A stretch of 54,967 nt of DNA from an uncultured beta proteobacterium (GCA_903933915.1 CAIZLW010000047.1:1-54967); one strand, 5' to 3'; shown: positions 24,652 through 35,633, numbered from the stretch's first letter. The notes: a model not told the origin generated them from the sequence alone. Numbers and translations: made by a program.

Positions 24652-25605
24652 TCAGCGGATCGTCAGGCTGCCCATGCCGCCCAGCTTGATCAGCGTTTCA
24701 GCGGTTGCCGCGCCGAAGCGGCGTGCGAAACGTTCGGCGATATTCTCCTGCTGCGTGTAGTCAACGATGTCTTCGGCCTTGATGATGTCGCGGGCGACAT
24801 ATTCCAGACTGCCCAGCGCGTCAGCCAGTCCGAGTTCGATGCTTTTCTGGCCGACCCACAGCAGTCCGGAAAACATGTCCGGCGTTTCCTTGAGCCGCTT
24901 GCCGCGGCCCTGACGCACCACGGTAATAAATTGCTGGTGGATGTCGCCGAGCATGGTTTCGGCGTGAGCCTTCTGCTTTTCTTGGATTGGCGAGAACGGA
25001 TCAAGAAAACCCTTGTTCTCTCCCGCCGCCAGCAGACGGCGCTCGACGCCGAGCTTTTCCATCGTGCCGGTGAAACCGAATCCATCCATCAACACGCCGA
25101 TGGAGCCGATGATGCTGGCCTTGTCGACATAGATCTTGTCAGCAGCCGCAGCAATGTAATAGCCGCCTGAGGCGCAGATGTCTTCAACCACCGCATACAA
25201 CGGGATTTCGGGATGCAGACCGCGCAACCGTTTGATCTCGTCATAGATATAACCCGCCTGCACCGGACTGCCGCCCGGACTGTTGATACGGATGACGATG
25301 CCTTTGGTGTTTTTGTCCTTGAACGCCGCCTGCAGGCCGCTCATGATTTTGTCGGCGCTGGCCGGGCTGCCGGAACTGATGACACCGCTGATGTCGATCA
25401 GCGCGGTATGACTGCCCGGCAGACTGTCGTGCTTGCCAAACCAGCCCATGCCGATAAACAGGATTGCAAACAGGTACAGCAACACCATCATTTTGAAAAA
25501 CATGCCCCAACGCCTTGCCGCACGCTGTTCGCGAATAGCCGCCAGCGCGACTTTCTCCAGCACGCCGCGCTCCCATTGCGGGTCGTTCATTTGCGGGTCT
25601 GACAT
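24652..25605 (-). CDS. sppA: Signal peptide peptidase SppA (S49), short form
   Basis: This 317-residue membrane protease has one N-terminal transmembrane helix (about 35-55) and a ClpP-fold S49 domain. Nucleophile Ser146 lies in ICASGGYYIAAAAD, and Lys198 in AGENKGFLDPFS is the expected general base. It has the short, Bacillus-like architecture rather than the double-length E. coli form. It degrades cleaved signal peptides and other membrane remnants. AAAGGAAA precedes the ATG. It follows the HAD phosphatase by 63 bp on the same strand. Confidence 0.93.
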   Translation of the reverse strand: MSDPQMNDPQWERGVLEKVALAAIREQRAARRWGMFFKMMVLLYLFAILFIGMGWFGKHDSLPGSHTALIDISGVISSGSPASADKIMSGLQAAFKDKNTKGIVIRINSPGGSPVQAGYIYDEIKRLRGLHPEIPLYAVVEDICASGGYYIAAAADKIYVDKASIIGSIGVLMDGFGFTGTMEKLGVERRLLAAGENKGFLDPFSPIQEKQKAHAETMLGDIHQQFITVVRQGRGKRLKETPDMFSGLLWVGQKSIELGLADALGSLEYVARDIIKAEDIVDYTQQENIAERFARRFGAATAETLIKLGGMGSLTIR

Positions 25606-25668
25606 TTATTTTCCTTTAAAAACAATATACTACAACAAATATTTGAGAAGGCTGGAGTAATCGCCTGC

Positions 25669-26325
25669 TTACGCCGCTGGTAATAACCAGTCGTGCAACT
25701 CCCGAATGCTCTGAACCATGAGCAGCGGTTTGCAAACTGCCAGGGCTTCACGTTCATGGGCGCCATGTGTGATGGCGGCAGCAGCAACGCCGGCCGCGTG
25801 GGCCATGTTCAGATCATGTGTCGTGTCACCGATCATCAGCGATTTTCCTACTGGTGTAGACAGCGTATCCAGAATGTTGAACAGCATGCCGGGGTGCGGT
25901 TTGGCAAAACCCTCATCGGCGCAGCGGGTGGTATCGAAAAACTCCCGCAGCCCCGTGTCCTGCAGTGATCGATCCAAACCGCGCCGGCTTTTACCAGTGG
26001 CAACAGCCAGCATATAGCCGCGTTCGCGCAGGCCTTCGATCATTTCCCGCGCACCTTCAAACAGAGTGGTGCCGCCGTCCCGCTTCAGAAAGTGCAAACG
26101 ATAACGATCAACCACCTTCGGGTAATCGCTATCGGGCAAATCCGGAAGAATATGTTTCATCGTATCCGTCAGCCCCAATCCGATGACGTAACGCGCTTCC
26201 GACATTGGCGGTACCGGAAGATCAAGATCGGCACATGCAGCCTGCAGCGCTTCGGCGATGGCAGCTGCTGAATCCATCAACGTGCCGTCCCAGTCGAAGA
26301 TCAGCAGTTCATAAGGCTTACGCAT
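25669..26325 (-). CDS. HAD-superfamily phosphatase (phosphoglycolate phosphatase-like)
   Basis: This 218-residue HAD hydrolase has motif I DWDGTLMDS (Asp11 and Asp13), a helical C1 cap, motif II in AVATGKS, Lys in KPHPGML and motif IV GDTTHDLNMAHAAG. The start at ATG 26325 overlaps rluC by 8 bp; the longer frame to 26382 has no family similarity. Small phosphorylated metabolites such as phosphoglycolate are likely substrates. The pairing rluC-HAD-sppA is common in betaproteobacteria. Confidence 0.88.
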   Translation of the reverse strand: MRKPYELLIFDWDGTLMDSAAAIAEALQAACADLDLPVPPMSEARYVIGLGLTDTMKHILPDLPDSDYPKVVDRYRLHFLKRDGGTTLFEGAREMIEGLRERGYMLAVATGKSRRGLDRSLQDTGLREFFDTTRCADEGFAKPHPGMLFNILDTLSTPVGKSLMIGDTTHDLNMAHAAGVAAAAITHGAHEREALAVCKPLLMVQSIRELHDWLLPAA

Positions 26326-27262
26326 GACGTCGGGAGGCTTCGATGAACTGCTGCAATTCCGGCGGCAGTGGCGCTTCCACAACGATTTTCTCGCGGCTCA
26401 TCGGATGGCGCACCGCAAGCATCCGGGCATGTAAAAACATCCGTTTCAGGCCCTGCTTGGCCAGCGCTTTGTTCAGCGGAAAATCGCCATATTTATCATC
26501 GCCGAGTATCGGAAAGCCCAGATGGGCCAGGTGCACGCGGATTTGATGGGTGCGACCGGTTTTCAATTCAGCATCGAGCAGGCTGTAGGGACCAACGCGG
26601 CGTTCCAGCCTGAAAATGGTCAGCGCGTGATCGCCGTCGGCATTGACATTGACCCGGCGCTCTCCGGATCCGGTCACATATTTTTCCAGCGCCAGGTCGA
26701 CAATTCGTTTGCGTTCGGTCCACAGCCCTTTGACCAGTGCCAGATAACGCTTCTCGGTTTCGCCGGCCTGCAACTGGCGATGCAGTTCGACCAGCGCCGT
26801 GCGTTTTTTGGCGAGCAGCAGGACGCCCGAGGTTTCACGGTCCAGTCGGTGCACCAATTCCAGGAACTTGGCCTCCGGACGGGCATGCCGCAGGGCCTCG
26901 ATTACGCCGAAACTGACCCCGCTGCCGCCGTGCACCGCCATGCCCGACGGCTTGTCGATGGCCAGCAGCGCCTCGTCTTCAAATAGGATGACGGGCTTGA
27001 AACCGGGCCCTGCGGGCATCCGGGGTTCCGTTTTTTGGGCGGTCCGTACTGGCGGAATCCGCACCTGGTCCCCGGCCTGCAGCCGGTAATCCGGGCCGAT
27101 CCGCCCGCTGTTGACCCTGACCTCGCCGCTGCGCAGGATGCGGTAAATATGGCTTTTCGGGACCCCTTTCAGCCTTCGCACCAAGTAGTTGTCGATGCGC
27201 TGGCCGACCGAATTCTCGTCAATCGTTTGCCGTAATGTGGAATCTTTACTTAACTTGTTCAT
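26318..27262 (-). CDS. rluC: 23S rRNA pseudouridine synthase RluC
   Basis: This 314-residue protein has an S4 RNA-binding domain (about 18-70, GQRIDNYLVRRLKGVPKSHIYRILRSGEVRVNSGR) and a RluA-family catalytic domain with Asp141 in HRLDRETSGVLLL. The family makes pseudouridines in 23S rRNA (955, 2504 and 2580 in E. coli). It is divergent from rne, a conserved arrangement. Confidence 0.93.
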   Translation of the reverse strand: MNKLSKDSTLRQTIDENSVGQRIDNYLVRRLKGVPKSHIYRILRSGEVRVNSGRIGPDYRLQAGDQVRIPPVRTAQKTEPRMPAGPGFKPVILFEDEALLAIDKPSGMAVHGGSGVSFGVIEALRHARPEAKFLELVHRLDRETSGVLLLAKKRTALVELHRQLQAGETEKRYLALVKGLWTERKRIVDLALEKYVTGSGERRVNVNADGDHALTIFRLERRVGPYSLLDAELKTGRTHQIRVHLAHLGFPILGDDKYGDFPLNKALAKQGLKRMFLHARMLAVRHPMSREKIVVEAPLPPELQQFIEASRRHA

Positions 27263-27685
27263 TTACTTATACTTCTTGCCAGCGCTGCCCCTGGCGGACG
27301 ACGCGGAACTTGGGCCAAGCCCGACGCGAAGGAATTCCGCAACTGGTGCGCTCACTGCAATGGATACCGTCAGTACGCGATTGCGACGACGGCGATGTTG
27401 CGCGGCATGTCCACGGCGTCAGCCGTGTTTGAAATAAATACAGGGTTAAAGTCGCTCACCGAAAAAAGTAGCGATACTAGACGAAATACGCGCTCAAGGC
27501 ACTGTTCGATTTCCCGGATTTGCGCGAACCGCGCGAATCCCTGCAAGACACACTGCATAACCAGGACGCCAATCACGATCGTTTCAAATTGCTGATTACC
27601 AGCTGAACCATCCTGAGTCCCCCGCCTGCGGGCGGTAGCTGTTGTGTCCATCCTGTGCAAATCCTTGAGCGCGGGAGAAGAAGAA
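27263..27685. other. rluC-rne intergenic region / long rne leader
   Basis: These 423 bp carry no complete gene. They must contain the divergent rluC and rne promoters; I see no consensus one. The distal part holds a coding-like remnant at 27481-27606 and a small GC hairpin at 27622-27635 (CCGCC-TGCG-GGCGG). In E. coli the rne leader is long and mediates feedback control by RNase E; whether this leader does so is open. Confidence 0.5.
27481..27606 (+). pseudogene. Coding-like remnant in the rne leader
   Basis: A frame directly after a TAG reads TKYALKALFDFPDLREP and continues for 41 residues, ending FKLLITS at a TGA. Its amino-acid composition is protein-like, but no ATG or GTG start lies within it. 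It could be the C-terminal end of a lost gene or a chance frame. I do not recognise the family. Confidence 0.25.
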
Positions 27686-30388
27686 ATGAAACGCATGTTG
27701 TTCAATGCGACGCAAGCTGAAGAGCTGCGCGTCGCCATCGTCGACGGTCAGAAACTGATCGATCTCGACATCGAATCAGCCGGCAAGGAACAGCGCAAAA
27801 GCAATATCTACAAGGGTGTCATTACCCGCATCGAGCCCAGTCTCGAAGCCGCCTTTGTCGATTACGGCCACGACCGCCACGGTTTCCTGCCGTTCAAAGA
27901 AGTCGCCCGCGCCTACTTCAAGGCCGGCGTCGACGTCAGCAAAGCCCGTATCCAGGACGCACTGCGCGAACGCCAGGAAATCATCGTTCAGGTCGACAAG
28001 GATGAGCGTGGCAACAAAGGCGCCGCGCTGACCACTTTCATCAGTCTGGCCGGCCGCTATCTGGTGCTGATGCCCAACAACCCGCGCGGTGGCGGCGTTT
28101 CGCGCCGCATCGAAGGTGAAGACCGCGCGGAACTGAAGGAAACGGTGGGCCAGCTTGATGTGCCGAACGGCATGAGCGTCATCGTCCGCACCGCCGGCAT
28201 CGGCCGCACCGCCGAAGAGCTGAACTGGGATCTGAAATACCTGCTCCAGTTGTGGACGGCGATCGAAGGCGCAGCCCACCAGCAGGATGGCGCGTTCCTG
28301 ATTTTCCAGGAATCCAGCCTGGTCATCCGCGCAATCCGCGACTATTTCCATGAAGACATCGGCGAGATCTTGATCGACACCGACTCGATTCACGAACAGG
28401 CCGTGCAGTTCATGAGCCACGTGATGCCGAACTACGTCGATCGCGCCAAGCTCTACCGCGATGACGTGCCGTTGTTTTCGCGTTTCCAGATTGAGCACCA
28501 GATCGAATCCGCGTTCTCGCGCTCGGTCAACCTGCCGTCCGGGGGCGCCGTGGTGATCGACCACACCGAGGCGCTGGTGGCCGTCGACGTCAACTCGGCG
28601 CGTTCGACGCGCGGCGCTGACATCGAGGAAACCGCGTTCCGCACCAACCTGGAAGCCGCCGATGAAGTCGCCCGCCAATTACGCTTGCGCGACCTTGGTG
28701 GCCTGATCGTCATCGATTTCATTGACATGGAATCGCAGCGCAACCAGCGCGAGGTCGAGAACCGGTTGCGCGATGCCTTGAAATATGATCGCGCCCGGGT
28801 GCAGCTCGGCAAGATCTCGCGCTTCGGCCTGATGGAACTGTCGCGCCAACGCCTGCGTCCGTCGCTCGGCGAATCCAGCCACAGCCCCTGCCCGCGCTGC
28901 CATGGCATCGGCCATATCCGCGGCACGGAGTCCACCGCACTGCACATCCTGCGCATCATTCAGGAAGAGTCGATGAAGGACAACACGGCTGCGGTTCATG
29001 CACAGGTGCCGGTCGATGTTGCGACTTTCCTGCTCAACGAAAAACGCGTAGATCTGCAATTGCTGGAAGCGCGTCATCGTGTCAACGTGCTGCTGATTCC
29101 GAACATCCACATCGAAACGCCGAACTACACCGTAACGCGGCTGCGCCACGACGATCTGAACCAGAGCGAACCGCTGGCCCCCAGCTACGAAATGGTGCAG
29201 ATGCCAAGCGAGGAAGACAAGGGCGAAGGTGAGGCGGAACCCGCGGCGCCGCGTGCGGAAGCCGCCGTCAAAGGCATCACGATGATGCAACAGGCGCCAG
29301 CGCCGATGGCAGCCCCTGCTCCGGCAGCGCCAGCTGCGGCCCCGCTGCCCCCGGCATCGGGTGATGGCATCATCAGCAAGATCATGGGCTGGTTCCGTCG
29401 CAAACCTTCTTCCGAAGCGGCAGCCCCTGCTGCAGCCGAAACTCCACGTAATGCCCGTCAGTCCCGCGGCGCCAGCGCTAACGGCCGTCCGCAACGCGGG
29501 GAGCGCGGTGCAGCTCGCGGTGAACGCAGTGAGCGCGGTGGTGAACGCCAGGACCGCAGCGGTCGCGGTGGTCGTGGCGAACGCCCTGAACGTGGGCCAC
29601 GTCGCGAAGGCAGCGAGCGTAGCGGTGATGATCGGCAGCGTCGTGGTCGTGAGCGCGGTCCCCGTGAAGATCGTGCGCAGGAGCCGCGTGAGCAGCAACG
29701 TGCCCCGGTAACTCCGGAAGCCGTCGAAGTTGACCAGACCAATCTGGTGAATGCAGTACCGCTTGCGCAGGGTCCCGAGCAGCAAAACGGCGAAGAACGC
29801 AGCGGCGGTCGCCGCCGGCGTGGTCGTCGTGGTGGTGCGGATCGTGGCGAGCGCACGGGTGAGCAAGCCCAGGAGCGCCAGGGACAACAGCAACGCGGCG
29901 ACCGAGTCTGGTACCCGCGCACGCCTTTTGTGCCAAATCCGGAAGCGGATAGTGTTGTGCCTAACGCACTCGCGGTTATACCTGCACCGGTAGAGGAGAT
30001 TGTCCATGAAGTCGTGCAGACGGCGGCACCGTTGATAGCGCAGGAACCCGCGGCAATTCATGCGCCAGCGCCGATCCCGGAACCGGCGGTTGAACCCGTG
30101 GCACCCGCTGTTGTGGTGGAAACGCCTGTTGTTGCTGCACCGCCGGCAGCCGAGGAACCGATTGCGATTCCGCAGAAACCGGCTGCTGTAGCGCAGCCAT
30201 CCCCGGTTCCGGTTGCCCCGCAGCCGCTGAAACTTGACTGGTCTTCGGATCTGCAACAGGTGGAAACCAAAGCCGAGCGCGCACTGGCGGCGGCTGATGA
30301 TGGTGCACCGAAACGTGTCAAACGCGTGCGTCCGCCTGCCGAAGCTGTAGCTAATGAACAGCTGCAACAGGTAGAAACACGGGACTGA
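27686..30388 (+). CDS. rne: Ribonuclease E
   Basis: This 900-residue endoribonuclease begins [24 protein letters not shown]. The S1 domain lies at about 38-120, then the 5'-sensor/DNase-like catalytic core with [10 protein letters not shown] and IDFIDM, whose Asp residues bind the catalytic Mg. The zinc-link CPRC lies in [14 protein letters not shown]. The C-terminal half is disordered, Ala/Pro-rich and strongly Arg/Gly-rich (about 590-700 and 740-770), presumably the RNA-binding and degradosome scaffold. A possible amphipathic anchor lies at 559-574. The start at ATG 27686 is set by GGGAGAAGAAG. Confidence 0.95.
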   Translation: MKRMLFNATQAEELRVAIVDGQKLIDLDIESAGKEQRKSNIYKGVITRIEPSLEAAFVDYGHDRHGFLPFKEVARAYFKAGVDVSKARIQDALRERQEIIVQVDKDERGNKGAALTTFISLAGRYLVLMPNNPRGGGVSRRIEGEDRAELKETVGQLDVPNGMSVIVRTAGIGRTAEELNWDLKYLLQLWTAIEGAAHQQDGAFLIFQESSLVIRAIRDYFHEDIGEILIDTDSIHEQAVQFMSHVMPNYVDRAKLYRDDVPLFSRFQIEHQIESAFSRSVNLPSGGAVVIDHTEALVAVDVNSARSTRGADIEETAFRTNLEAADEVARQLRLRDLGGLIVIDFIDMESQRNQREVENRLRDALKYDRARVQLGKISRFGLMELSRQRLRPSLGESSHSPCPRCHGIGHIRGTESTALHILRIIQEESMKDNTAAVHAQVPVDVATFLLNEKRVDLQLLEARHRVNVLLIPNIHIETPNYTVTRLRHDDLNQSEPLAPSYEMVQMPSEEDKGEGEAEPAAPRAEAAVKGITMMQQAPAPMAAPAPAAPAAAPLPPASGDGIISKIMGWFRRKPSSEAAAPAAAETPRNARQSRGASANGRPQRGERGAARGERSERGGERQDRSGRGGRGERPERGPRREGSERSGDDRQRRGRERGPREDRAQEPREQQRAPVTPEAVEVDQTNLVNAVPLAQGPEQQNGEERSGGRRRRGRRGGADRGERTGEQAQERQGQQQRGDRVWYPRTPFVPNPEADSVVPNALAVIPAPVEEIVHEVVQTAAPLIAQEPAAIHAPAPIPEPAVEPVAPAVVVETPVVAAPPAAEEPIAIPQKPAAVAQPSPVPVAPQPLKLDWSSDLQQVETKAERALAAADDGAPKRVKRVRPPAEAVANEQLQQVETRD

Positions 30389-30433
30389 CAGGCTGAAAGT
30401 TATAAGTTATTGTTTTTTATATAACTTATTAGT

Positions 30434-30464
30434 AAAAACGGCGCAAACTCTGCGCCGTTTTTTT
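30434..30464. terminator. Bidirectional terminator between rne and phaC
   Basis: ACGGCGCA (30438-30445) pairs with TGCGCCGT (30451-30458) over a 5-nt loop, with seven T after it and five A before it. It can stop rne on the plus strand and phaC on the minus strand. Confidence 0.9.
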
Positions 30465-30479
30465 ATTCGGGTCTAAGTC

Positions 30480-32228
30480 CTAGATTTCCTGAACATACAA
30501 GCCGGGGGCCGCATGCAGCGCTGGATACTGCGCAGAGCCGGGTGGGCGTGCAGGGACAAGCGGACCACATTGCTGCGCAAGATATTGCGTCCAGTGTGGC
30601 CACCATGTGCCCTGCACTTCTGCACACTGGCGTTTCCATTCATCCGGACTTTGATCCGCGCAGCGGCTGCTCCAGTAGCAGCGTTTCGGCGGTGTTACCG
30701 GCGGATTGATGATGCCCAGGATATGGCCTGAGCTCGATAGCGTGTACTGCACGGGCGCCTGCAGTTTGCCGGCAATCTTGAACGTTGCTTTCCACGGGGC
30801 AATATGGTCTTCCTCGCAACCCACCGCATACAAGGGCTGGCGGATGCGACCCAGGTCAATAGCGTGCCCTGCCAGATTCAGGCCGTCCTTCTGCATCAGT
30901 TTGTTGTGCAGGTAGAATTCGCGCAGATAAAATGCGTGCATCGCGCGCGGCATGCGGGTGACGTCGGTATTCCAGAAGAGCACATCGAATGCCGGCGGCG
31001 TTTCGCCGTACAGATAGTTGTGCACGAAGTAATGCCAGATCAGGCTGTTCGAACGCAGCAGGCGAAACGCGCGTGCCATGTCCCGTCCTTCAAGAAAGCC
31101 CTGCTGCGCCATCATGGCTTCCAGGGAATTGATGGTTTCCTCGTTGAGAAAAACCTCGATTCCGCCGGGTCGCGAAAAATCCACCAGCGTCGCGAACAGC
31201 GTCCAGTGTGCAATCGGCACTTGCGCCGGGTCCGGATACTCTGCGTTGTACCAGGCCATCATTGCCGTCAGTGCGGTGCCGCCGATGCAATAACCGACCG
31301 CATGCACGTGGGATGTACCGCAGATGGCACGTGCAGCATCCACAGCCTCGCGCATGCCCTGCATCAGGTAATCGTCAAATGTGGTATCGGCTTGCGCTGC
31401 CGTCGGATTGCGCCAGCTGACGACGAATACCGTAAAGCCCTGCGCCACCAGGTAGCGGATCAGGCTTTTCTTTTCATTCAGATCGATGATGTAGTACTTG
31501 TTGATCCAGGGTGGAAAAATCACGATCGGCAGCGCATGAACCTTTTCAGTCGTCGGCGCATATTGGATCAATTCCATCAGTTCATTGCGGTAGACCACTG
31601 AGCCTGGCGACAACGCCATATTCTTGCCGACCTGGAAGGCCGAGCGGTCAACCATCTGCACATCACCGGATCGCAGATCGTCCAGCCACTGTTTCAGCCC
31701 ATGGGTCAGCGATGCGCCGCCGGATTCCCAGAACTTTTTCAGTGCAACCGGATTGGTGTAGAGGTAATTGTTCGGCGCAATGGCATTAAGCCATTGCCGT
31801 GCCCAGAACGCCGCATGGCGGCGTTCCTTGGCCGGCGTATCGGGCGCATCAAACAGCGACTCCTCCAGCCAGTGGGTATACAGCAGGTAATACTGCTTAA
31901 GCAGGGAAAACGGCGCTGACTCATTCCACACCGGGTCGGTGAACCGTTCGTCATCGGGCTTCGGCACCTGCACCGGGTCCGGTTTGAGTCCGGTCGCCGT
32001 CTGCCAGGCATTCAGCTGCAAGGACTGCACATCGCGCGTCAATTGGCTAAGCGTAGCCGCCAGTTGTTCCGGATTGGCCAGCCAGCCTTCGCTGACTTTG
32101 CGAAAAGAGGCGCCGATGCCAAAAGGATCCATAGCGTGGTTGATCTGTTCGATCTGATCACTCCACTGCGCCGCACTGCGTTCGACCGCATCGGACGCCG
32201 GCAACCCCGTTTTGCGTGCCTTGACCAT
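30480..32228 (-). CDS. phaC: Class I polyhydroxyalkanoate synthase
   Basis: This 582-residue PHA synthase polymerises (R)-3-hydroxyacyl-CoA at the granule surface. It has an N-terminal PhaC_N domain (about 70-240) and an alpha/beta-hydrolase catalytic domain with the lipase-box-like GYCIGGTALTAMM (Cys314), later Asp (CEEDHIAPW) and His (SSGHILGIINPP) completing the triad. No phaA, phaB, phaR or phasin gene is adjacent, unlike the usual phaCAB operon. It lies between tex and rne. A degenerate FNR-type box lies upstream. Confidence 0.94.
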   Translation of the reverse strand: MVKARKTGLPASDAVERSAAQWSDQIEQINHAMDPFGIGASFRKVSEGWLANPEQLAATLSQLTRDVQSLQLNAWQTATGLKPDPVQVPKPDDERFTDPVWNESAPFSLLKQYYLLYTHWLEESLFDAPDTPAKERRHAAFWARQWLNAIAPNNYLYTNPVALKKFWESGGASLTHGLKQWLDDLRSGDVQMVDRSAFQVGKNMALSPGSVVYRNELMELIQYAPTTEKVHALPIVIFPPWINKYYIIDLNEKKSLIRYLVAQGFTVFVVSWRNPTAAQADTTFDDYLMQGMREAVDAARAICGTSHVHAVGYCIGGTALTAMMAWYNAEYPDPAQVPIAHWTLFATLVDFSRPGGIEVFLNEETINSLEAMMAQQGFLEGRDMARAFRLLRSNSLIWHYFVHNYLYGETPPAFDVLFWNTDVTRMPRAMHAFYLREFYLHNKLMQKDGLNLAGHAIDLGRIRQPLYAVGCEEDHIAPWKATFKIAGKLQAPVQYTLSSSGHILGIINPPVTPPKRCYWSSRCADQSPDEWKRQCAEVQGTWWPHWTQYLAQQCGPLVPARPPGSAQYPALHAAPGLYVQEI

Positions 32229-32280
32229 GGAAATATCCTACCCCACCGCCGCAAGCCAAAGTGGCCAGATCCCAGGTTTT

Positions 32281-32294
32281 ATGACCTAAATCAA
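32281..32294 (-). promoter_or_regulatory. Possible FNR/ANR-type box upstream of phaC
   Basis: On the minus strand TTGATTTAGGTCAT matches TTGAT-N4-ATCAA at eight of ten positions. It lies 53-66 bp before the phaC start. I see no -10 at class II spacing, so this is weaker than the box at 827-840. Confidence 0.3.
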
Positions 32295-32314
32295 TGGTCT
32301 TGCGCGGATCTGAA

Positions 32315-32337
32315 GGAATCCGCCTGGAGCGGATTCC
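32315..32337 (-). terminator. Perfect 9-bp hairpin after tex
   Basis: GGAATCCGC (32315-32323) pairs with GCGGATTCC (32329-32337) over CTGGA, 3 bp after the tex stop. There is no T run, so this is a hairpin of uncertain role, perhaps a weak terminator between tex and phaC. Confidence 0.4.
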
Positions 32338-32340
32338 GCG

Positions 32341-34734
32341 CTACTTTTTCAACTTGGCAAAAGCCAATGCCATCGCGCTGGGCGGCTGGGCTTCCCGGGA
32401 GTCGCGTGCCGGGCTGGAGTCATGCCGGTTGCCACCCTGAGGACGACGCTCATTTGCCGGGGCTGATGAAGGGCCGCCGCCCCGCCGCGGTGCCTCTGCA
32501 GGGGCTTCCAGGCGCATGGTCAGGGCGATGCGCTGCCGCTTCACATCGACTTCAATGACTTTGACCTTGACGATCTGCCCGGGTTTGACGACCTCGTGCG
32601 GATCCTTGATAAAACGGTTGGCCAGGGCCGAGACATGCACCAATCCATCTTGATGCACGCCAATGTCGACGAAGGCGCCGAAAGCGGCGACGTTGGTGAC
32701 CACGCCTTCCAGAATCATGTCGGGCTGCAGGTCGGTGAGTTTTTCAATGCCTTCGCGGAACGTCGCCATCTTGAATTCCGGCCGTGGATCCCGTCCCGGT
32801 TTTTCCAGTTCGGCCAGAACATCGCGCACCGTCGGCACGCCAAAACGGTCATCGGCAAATTCACTGGCTGAAAGCCCCTTCAGCAACTGCGTCTGCCCCA
32901 TGACCTCGGTAATCTCCTTGCCGATGCGTGCCAGAATGCGCTGCACCAGCGGATAAGCCTCGGGGTGCACAGCGGAACGATCCAGCGGATTGACGCCGTC
33001 ATTGATGCGCAGGAAACCGGCCGCCTGCTCGAAGGTTTTGTCGCCCAGACGCGGCACCTTGCGGATCGTCTCGCGATCGTGAAATGCGCCATTGGCATCC
33101 CGGTAATCGACGATATTGCGCGCCAGTGTGCCGTTCAGGCCGGAGACTCGGGCAAGCAGTGCCGCCGATGCCGTATTGACGTCGACGCCGACCGCATTCA
33201 CGCAATCCTCAACGGTGGCATCGAGATTACGCGCCAGTGCGCGCTGATTGACATCATGCTGATACTGACCAACGCCAATGGCCTTGGGGTCGATCTTGAC
33301 CAGTTCTGCCAGCGGATCCTGTACCCGTCTCGCGATGGATACTGCGCCGCGCAGACTGACATCGAGATCAGGGAATTCTGCTGCAGCAAATGCCGATGCG
33401 GAATACACCGAGGCCCCCGCTTCGCTGACGACAATCTTCGCCATGCGTCGCGGCGGTTTGAGCGCAGCAACCCGCGTAATCAATTCGGCGGCCAGCTTGT
33501 CGGTTTCCCGGCTGGCCGTGCCATTGCCGATGGAAATGAGGTCGACGCCATGCTGTACAGACAGTCTTGCGAGTGTTGCCAGCGAGCCTTCCCAGTCATT
33601 ACGCGGCGCATGGGGGTAAATGGTCGCGGTATCCAGCAGTTTTCCCGTGGCATCAACTACGGCCACCTTGCAGCCGGTGCGCAGCCCCGGATCAAGCCCC
33701 AGTACCGCTTTGGGTCCCGCCGGCGCCGCGAGCAGCAGTTCGCGCAGATTGCGGCCGAATATGCGGATGGCCTCTTTTTCCGCACTTTCCCGCAGTTGCA
33801 ACATCAAATCGGCGCTGAGGTGCAGATGGGCTTTGACGCGCCAGGTCCAGTTGCAGACGCCGGCCAGCCATTTGTCCCCCGGACGGCCGCGGTCCTCAAT
33901 ACCGAAGTGCGATGCAATCATCGCCGCGCAGGGGTGCGGCACTGCAGCTTCAAGTTCTTCTCCGAGTCCCAGTTGTAGCATCAGGACACCAAGCGTGCGA
34001 CCGCGAAACAGCGCCAGCGCGCGATGTGAAGGAATATCCCGGATCAATTCGGAATAAGCGTAATAGTCGCGGAATTTTTCATCTTCGGCGGCTTCCTGTC
34101 CTTTGACCACGGTCGAAGCCAGTATTCCTTCTCTGTGCAGCCGCGCGCGCAGCTTCGCCAGCAGTTCGGCGGTTTCAGCGAACCGTTCCGAGAGGATATC
34201 GCGGGCACCATCCAGAGCCGCTTTCGCGTCCGGCACGTTGATGGCCTCGACATCTTCGGCTGCCGGCTTCACGTTGATGTAACCCGCCGCTTCGGTTTCG
34301 GGAACCAGCATCGGGTTGGCCAGCAGGGCGTCGGCCAGCGGCTCCAGCCCGGCTTCGCGGGCAATCTGCGCCTTGGTGCGACGTTTCGGTTTGTACGGCA
34401 GGTACAGATCTTCCAGCACCTGTTTGGTCGCGCCGGCTTCCAGGGCCAGGCGCAGTGCGTCCGTCATCTTGCCCTGCTCATCAATCGACGCAATGATCGC
34501 GCCGCGACGGTCTTCCAGTTCGCGCAGGTATATCAGGCGTTCTTCCAGCGTGCGTAGCTGCGTATCGTCAAGATTACCGGTCACTTCTTTACGGTAACGG
34601 GCAATGAATGGAACGGTGGAGCCCTCATCCAGCAACGTGACCGTTGCTGCCACCTGGTTGGTGTTGACGCCGAGTTCTCCGGCAATGGCCTTGATGATTT
34701 TCTGCTGTACTGCCAGGGTTTCCGTGCTGCTCAT
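32341..34734 (-). CDS. tex: Transcription accessory protein Tex
   Basis: This 797-residue RNA-binding protein has an N-terminal helical Tex domain, a YqgF/RNase H-like domain ([31 protein letters not shown]), helix-hairpin-helix motifs ([25 protein letters not shown]), and an S1 domain near 650-720 ([31 protein letters not shown]). A basic, Gly-rich tail follows. Tex associates with transcription and RNA turnover. Its start overlaps rdgC by 4 bp. Confidence 0.95.
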   Translation of the reverse strand: MSSTETLAVQQKIIKAIAGELGVNTNQVAATVTLLDEGSTVPFIARYRKEVTGNLDDTQLRTLEERLIYLRELEDRRGAIIASIDEQGKMTDALRLALEAGATKQVLEDLYLPYKPKRRTKAQIAREAGLEPLADALLANPMLVPETEAAGYINVKPAAEDVEAINVPDAKAALDGARDILSERFAETAELLAKLRARLHREGILASTVVKGQEAAEDEKFRDYYAYSELIRDIPSHRALALFRGRTLGVLMLQLGLGEELEAAVPHPCAAMIASHFGIEDRGRPGDKWLAGVCNWTWRVKAHLHLSADLMLQLRESAEKEAIRIFGRNLRELLLAAPAGPKAVLGLDPGLRTGCKVAVVDATGKLLDTATIYPHAPRNDWEGSLATLARLSVQHGVDLISIGNGTASRETDKLAAELITRVAALKPPRRMAKIVVSEAGASVYSASAFAAAEFPDLDVSLRGAVSIARRVQDPLAELVKIDPKAIGVGQYQHDVNQRALARNLDATVEDCVNAVGVDVNTASAALLARVSGLNGTLARNIVDYRDANGAFHDRETIRKVPRLGDKTFEQAAGFLRINDGVNPLDRSAVHPEAYPLVQRILARIGKEITEVMGQTQLLKGLSASEFADDRFGVPTVRDVLAELEKPGRDPRPEFKMATFREGIEKLTDLQPDMILEGVVTNVAAFGAFVDIGVHQDGLVHVSALANRFIKDPHEVVKPGQIVKVKVIEVDVKRQRIALTMRLEAPAEAPRRGGGPSSAPANERRPQGGNRHDSSPARDSREAQPPSAMALAFAKLKK

Positions 34735-35633
34735 GTTCTTGGCTTCTCCCCGCCCAATGCTTTCGTCAGATCGGCCAGCAGCAATGCCAGTTCGCCAGCC
34801 ATCAGCGCAAAGTCAATTTCGAATTGTTGATCGTCGTCTTCGACTTCGGCGTCGGCTTCACGCTTGAGAATGTCGAGAAAAGTAACGCGTTTGATCTGCA
34901 ACTGTTCGGTCAGCACAAACGAAATGCGGTCGTTCCAGGTCAGTCCGAGGCGCACCACGGTTTTTCCGTTGTTAATGTGGTCGCGGATTTCCTTGCCTTC
35001 AAGACTGTGGCGGGCATAACGAACAGTGGCCTTGCTGCCGTCGGCCGCCCGTAATTCCAGATCCTGATCAATGGTAAAGGCGCCGGGAACTTCGCCCTGG
35101 ATCAGCCATTGCGACATCGCAGAAGCCGGGGAACGTTCGGTGTCGAGACGGCGCGCCGGAAAACCTTCATCGGTTCGCCGCAGGATTTCCATGAACTGCT
35201 CGGCCTTGGCTTCACCCGCGGTATCGACGACCAGCCACCGGCCGGCGGAGTCAATCCAGGCGCGAGTCATCCGGCGCCGCACCAGCGCGCGCGGCAACAG
35301 TTCATTCAATACCTGCGCCTTAAGATCGCGCATCTGCTTGCGGCTGACCGGATGCGCCTGCTGGCGCGCCATTTCATCGGCACGATCCTGAGCCTCCTGA
35401 CGGACCACCGAGCCCGGCAGCAGCTTCTGCTCTTCACCCAAGGCCATCAGCCACTGCAGGTTCTGCCGATGCAGAAACAGGCCGTCCTCGTGTGGACAGA
35501 CCCAGCCGCGGCTTTCCATCTGGAAACCACCGCAGGGCTGCAATGCTTCATGGGCGAGCTTGCGATCGAAATCGTCAGCGTCGGTGGACCAGCCTTCAGG
35601 CAGCCGGTAAACAACAAGATTCTTAAACCACAT
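34731..35633 (-). CDS. rdgC: Recombination-associated protein RdgC
   Basis: This 300-residue protein begins [11 protein letters not shown] and contains [15 protein letters not shown], the usual RdgC N terminus. It forms a DNA-encircling dimer that can restrain RecA. ATGA overlap with tex suggests co-transcription. Confidence 0.95.
   Translation of the reverse strand: MWFKNLVVYRLPEGWSTDADDFDRKLAHEALQPCGGFQMESRGWVCPHEDGLFLHRQNLQWLMALGEEQKLLPGSVVRQEAQDRADEMARQQAHPVSRKQMRDLKAQVLNELLPRALVRRRMTRAWIDSAGRWLVVDTAGEAKAEQFMEILRRTDEGFPARRLDTERSPASAMSQWLIQGEVPGAFTIDQDLELRAADGSKATVRYARHSLEGKEIRDHINNGKTVVRLGLTWNDRISFVLTEQLQIKRVTFLDILKREADAEVEDDDQQFEIDFALMAGELALLLADLTKALGGEKPRT

Noticed and set aside
28679-30367. 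562-codon minus-strand ORF opposite rne
   Set aside because: It is antisense to the Arg/Ala/Pro-rich tail and core of RNase E, where biased codons remove stops on the other strand. Its product has no recognisable domain.
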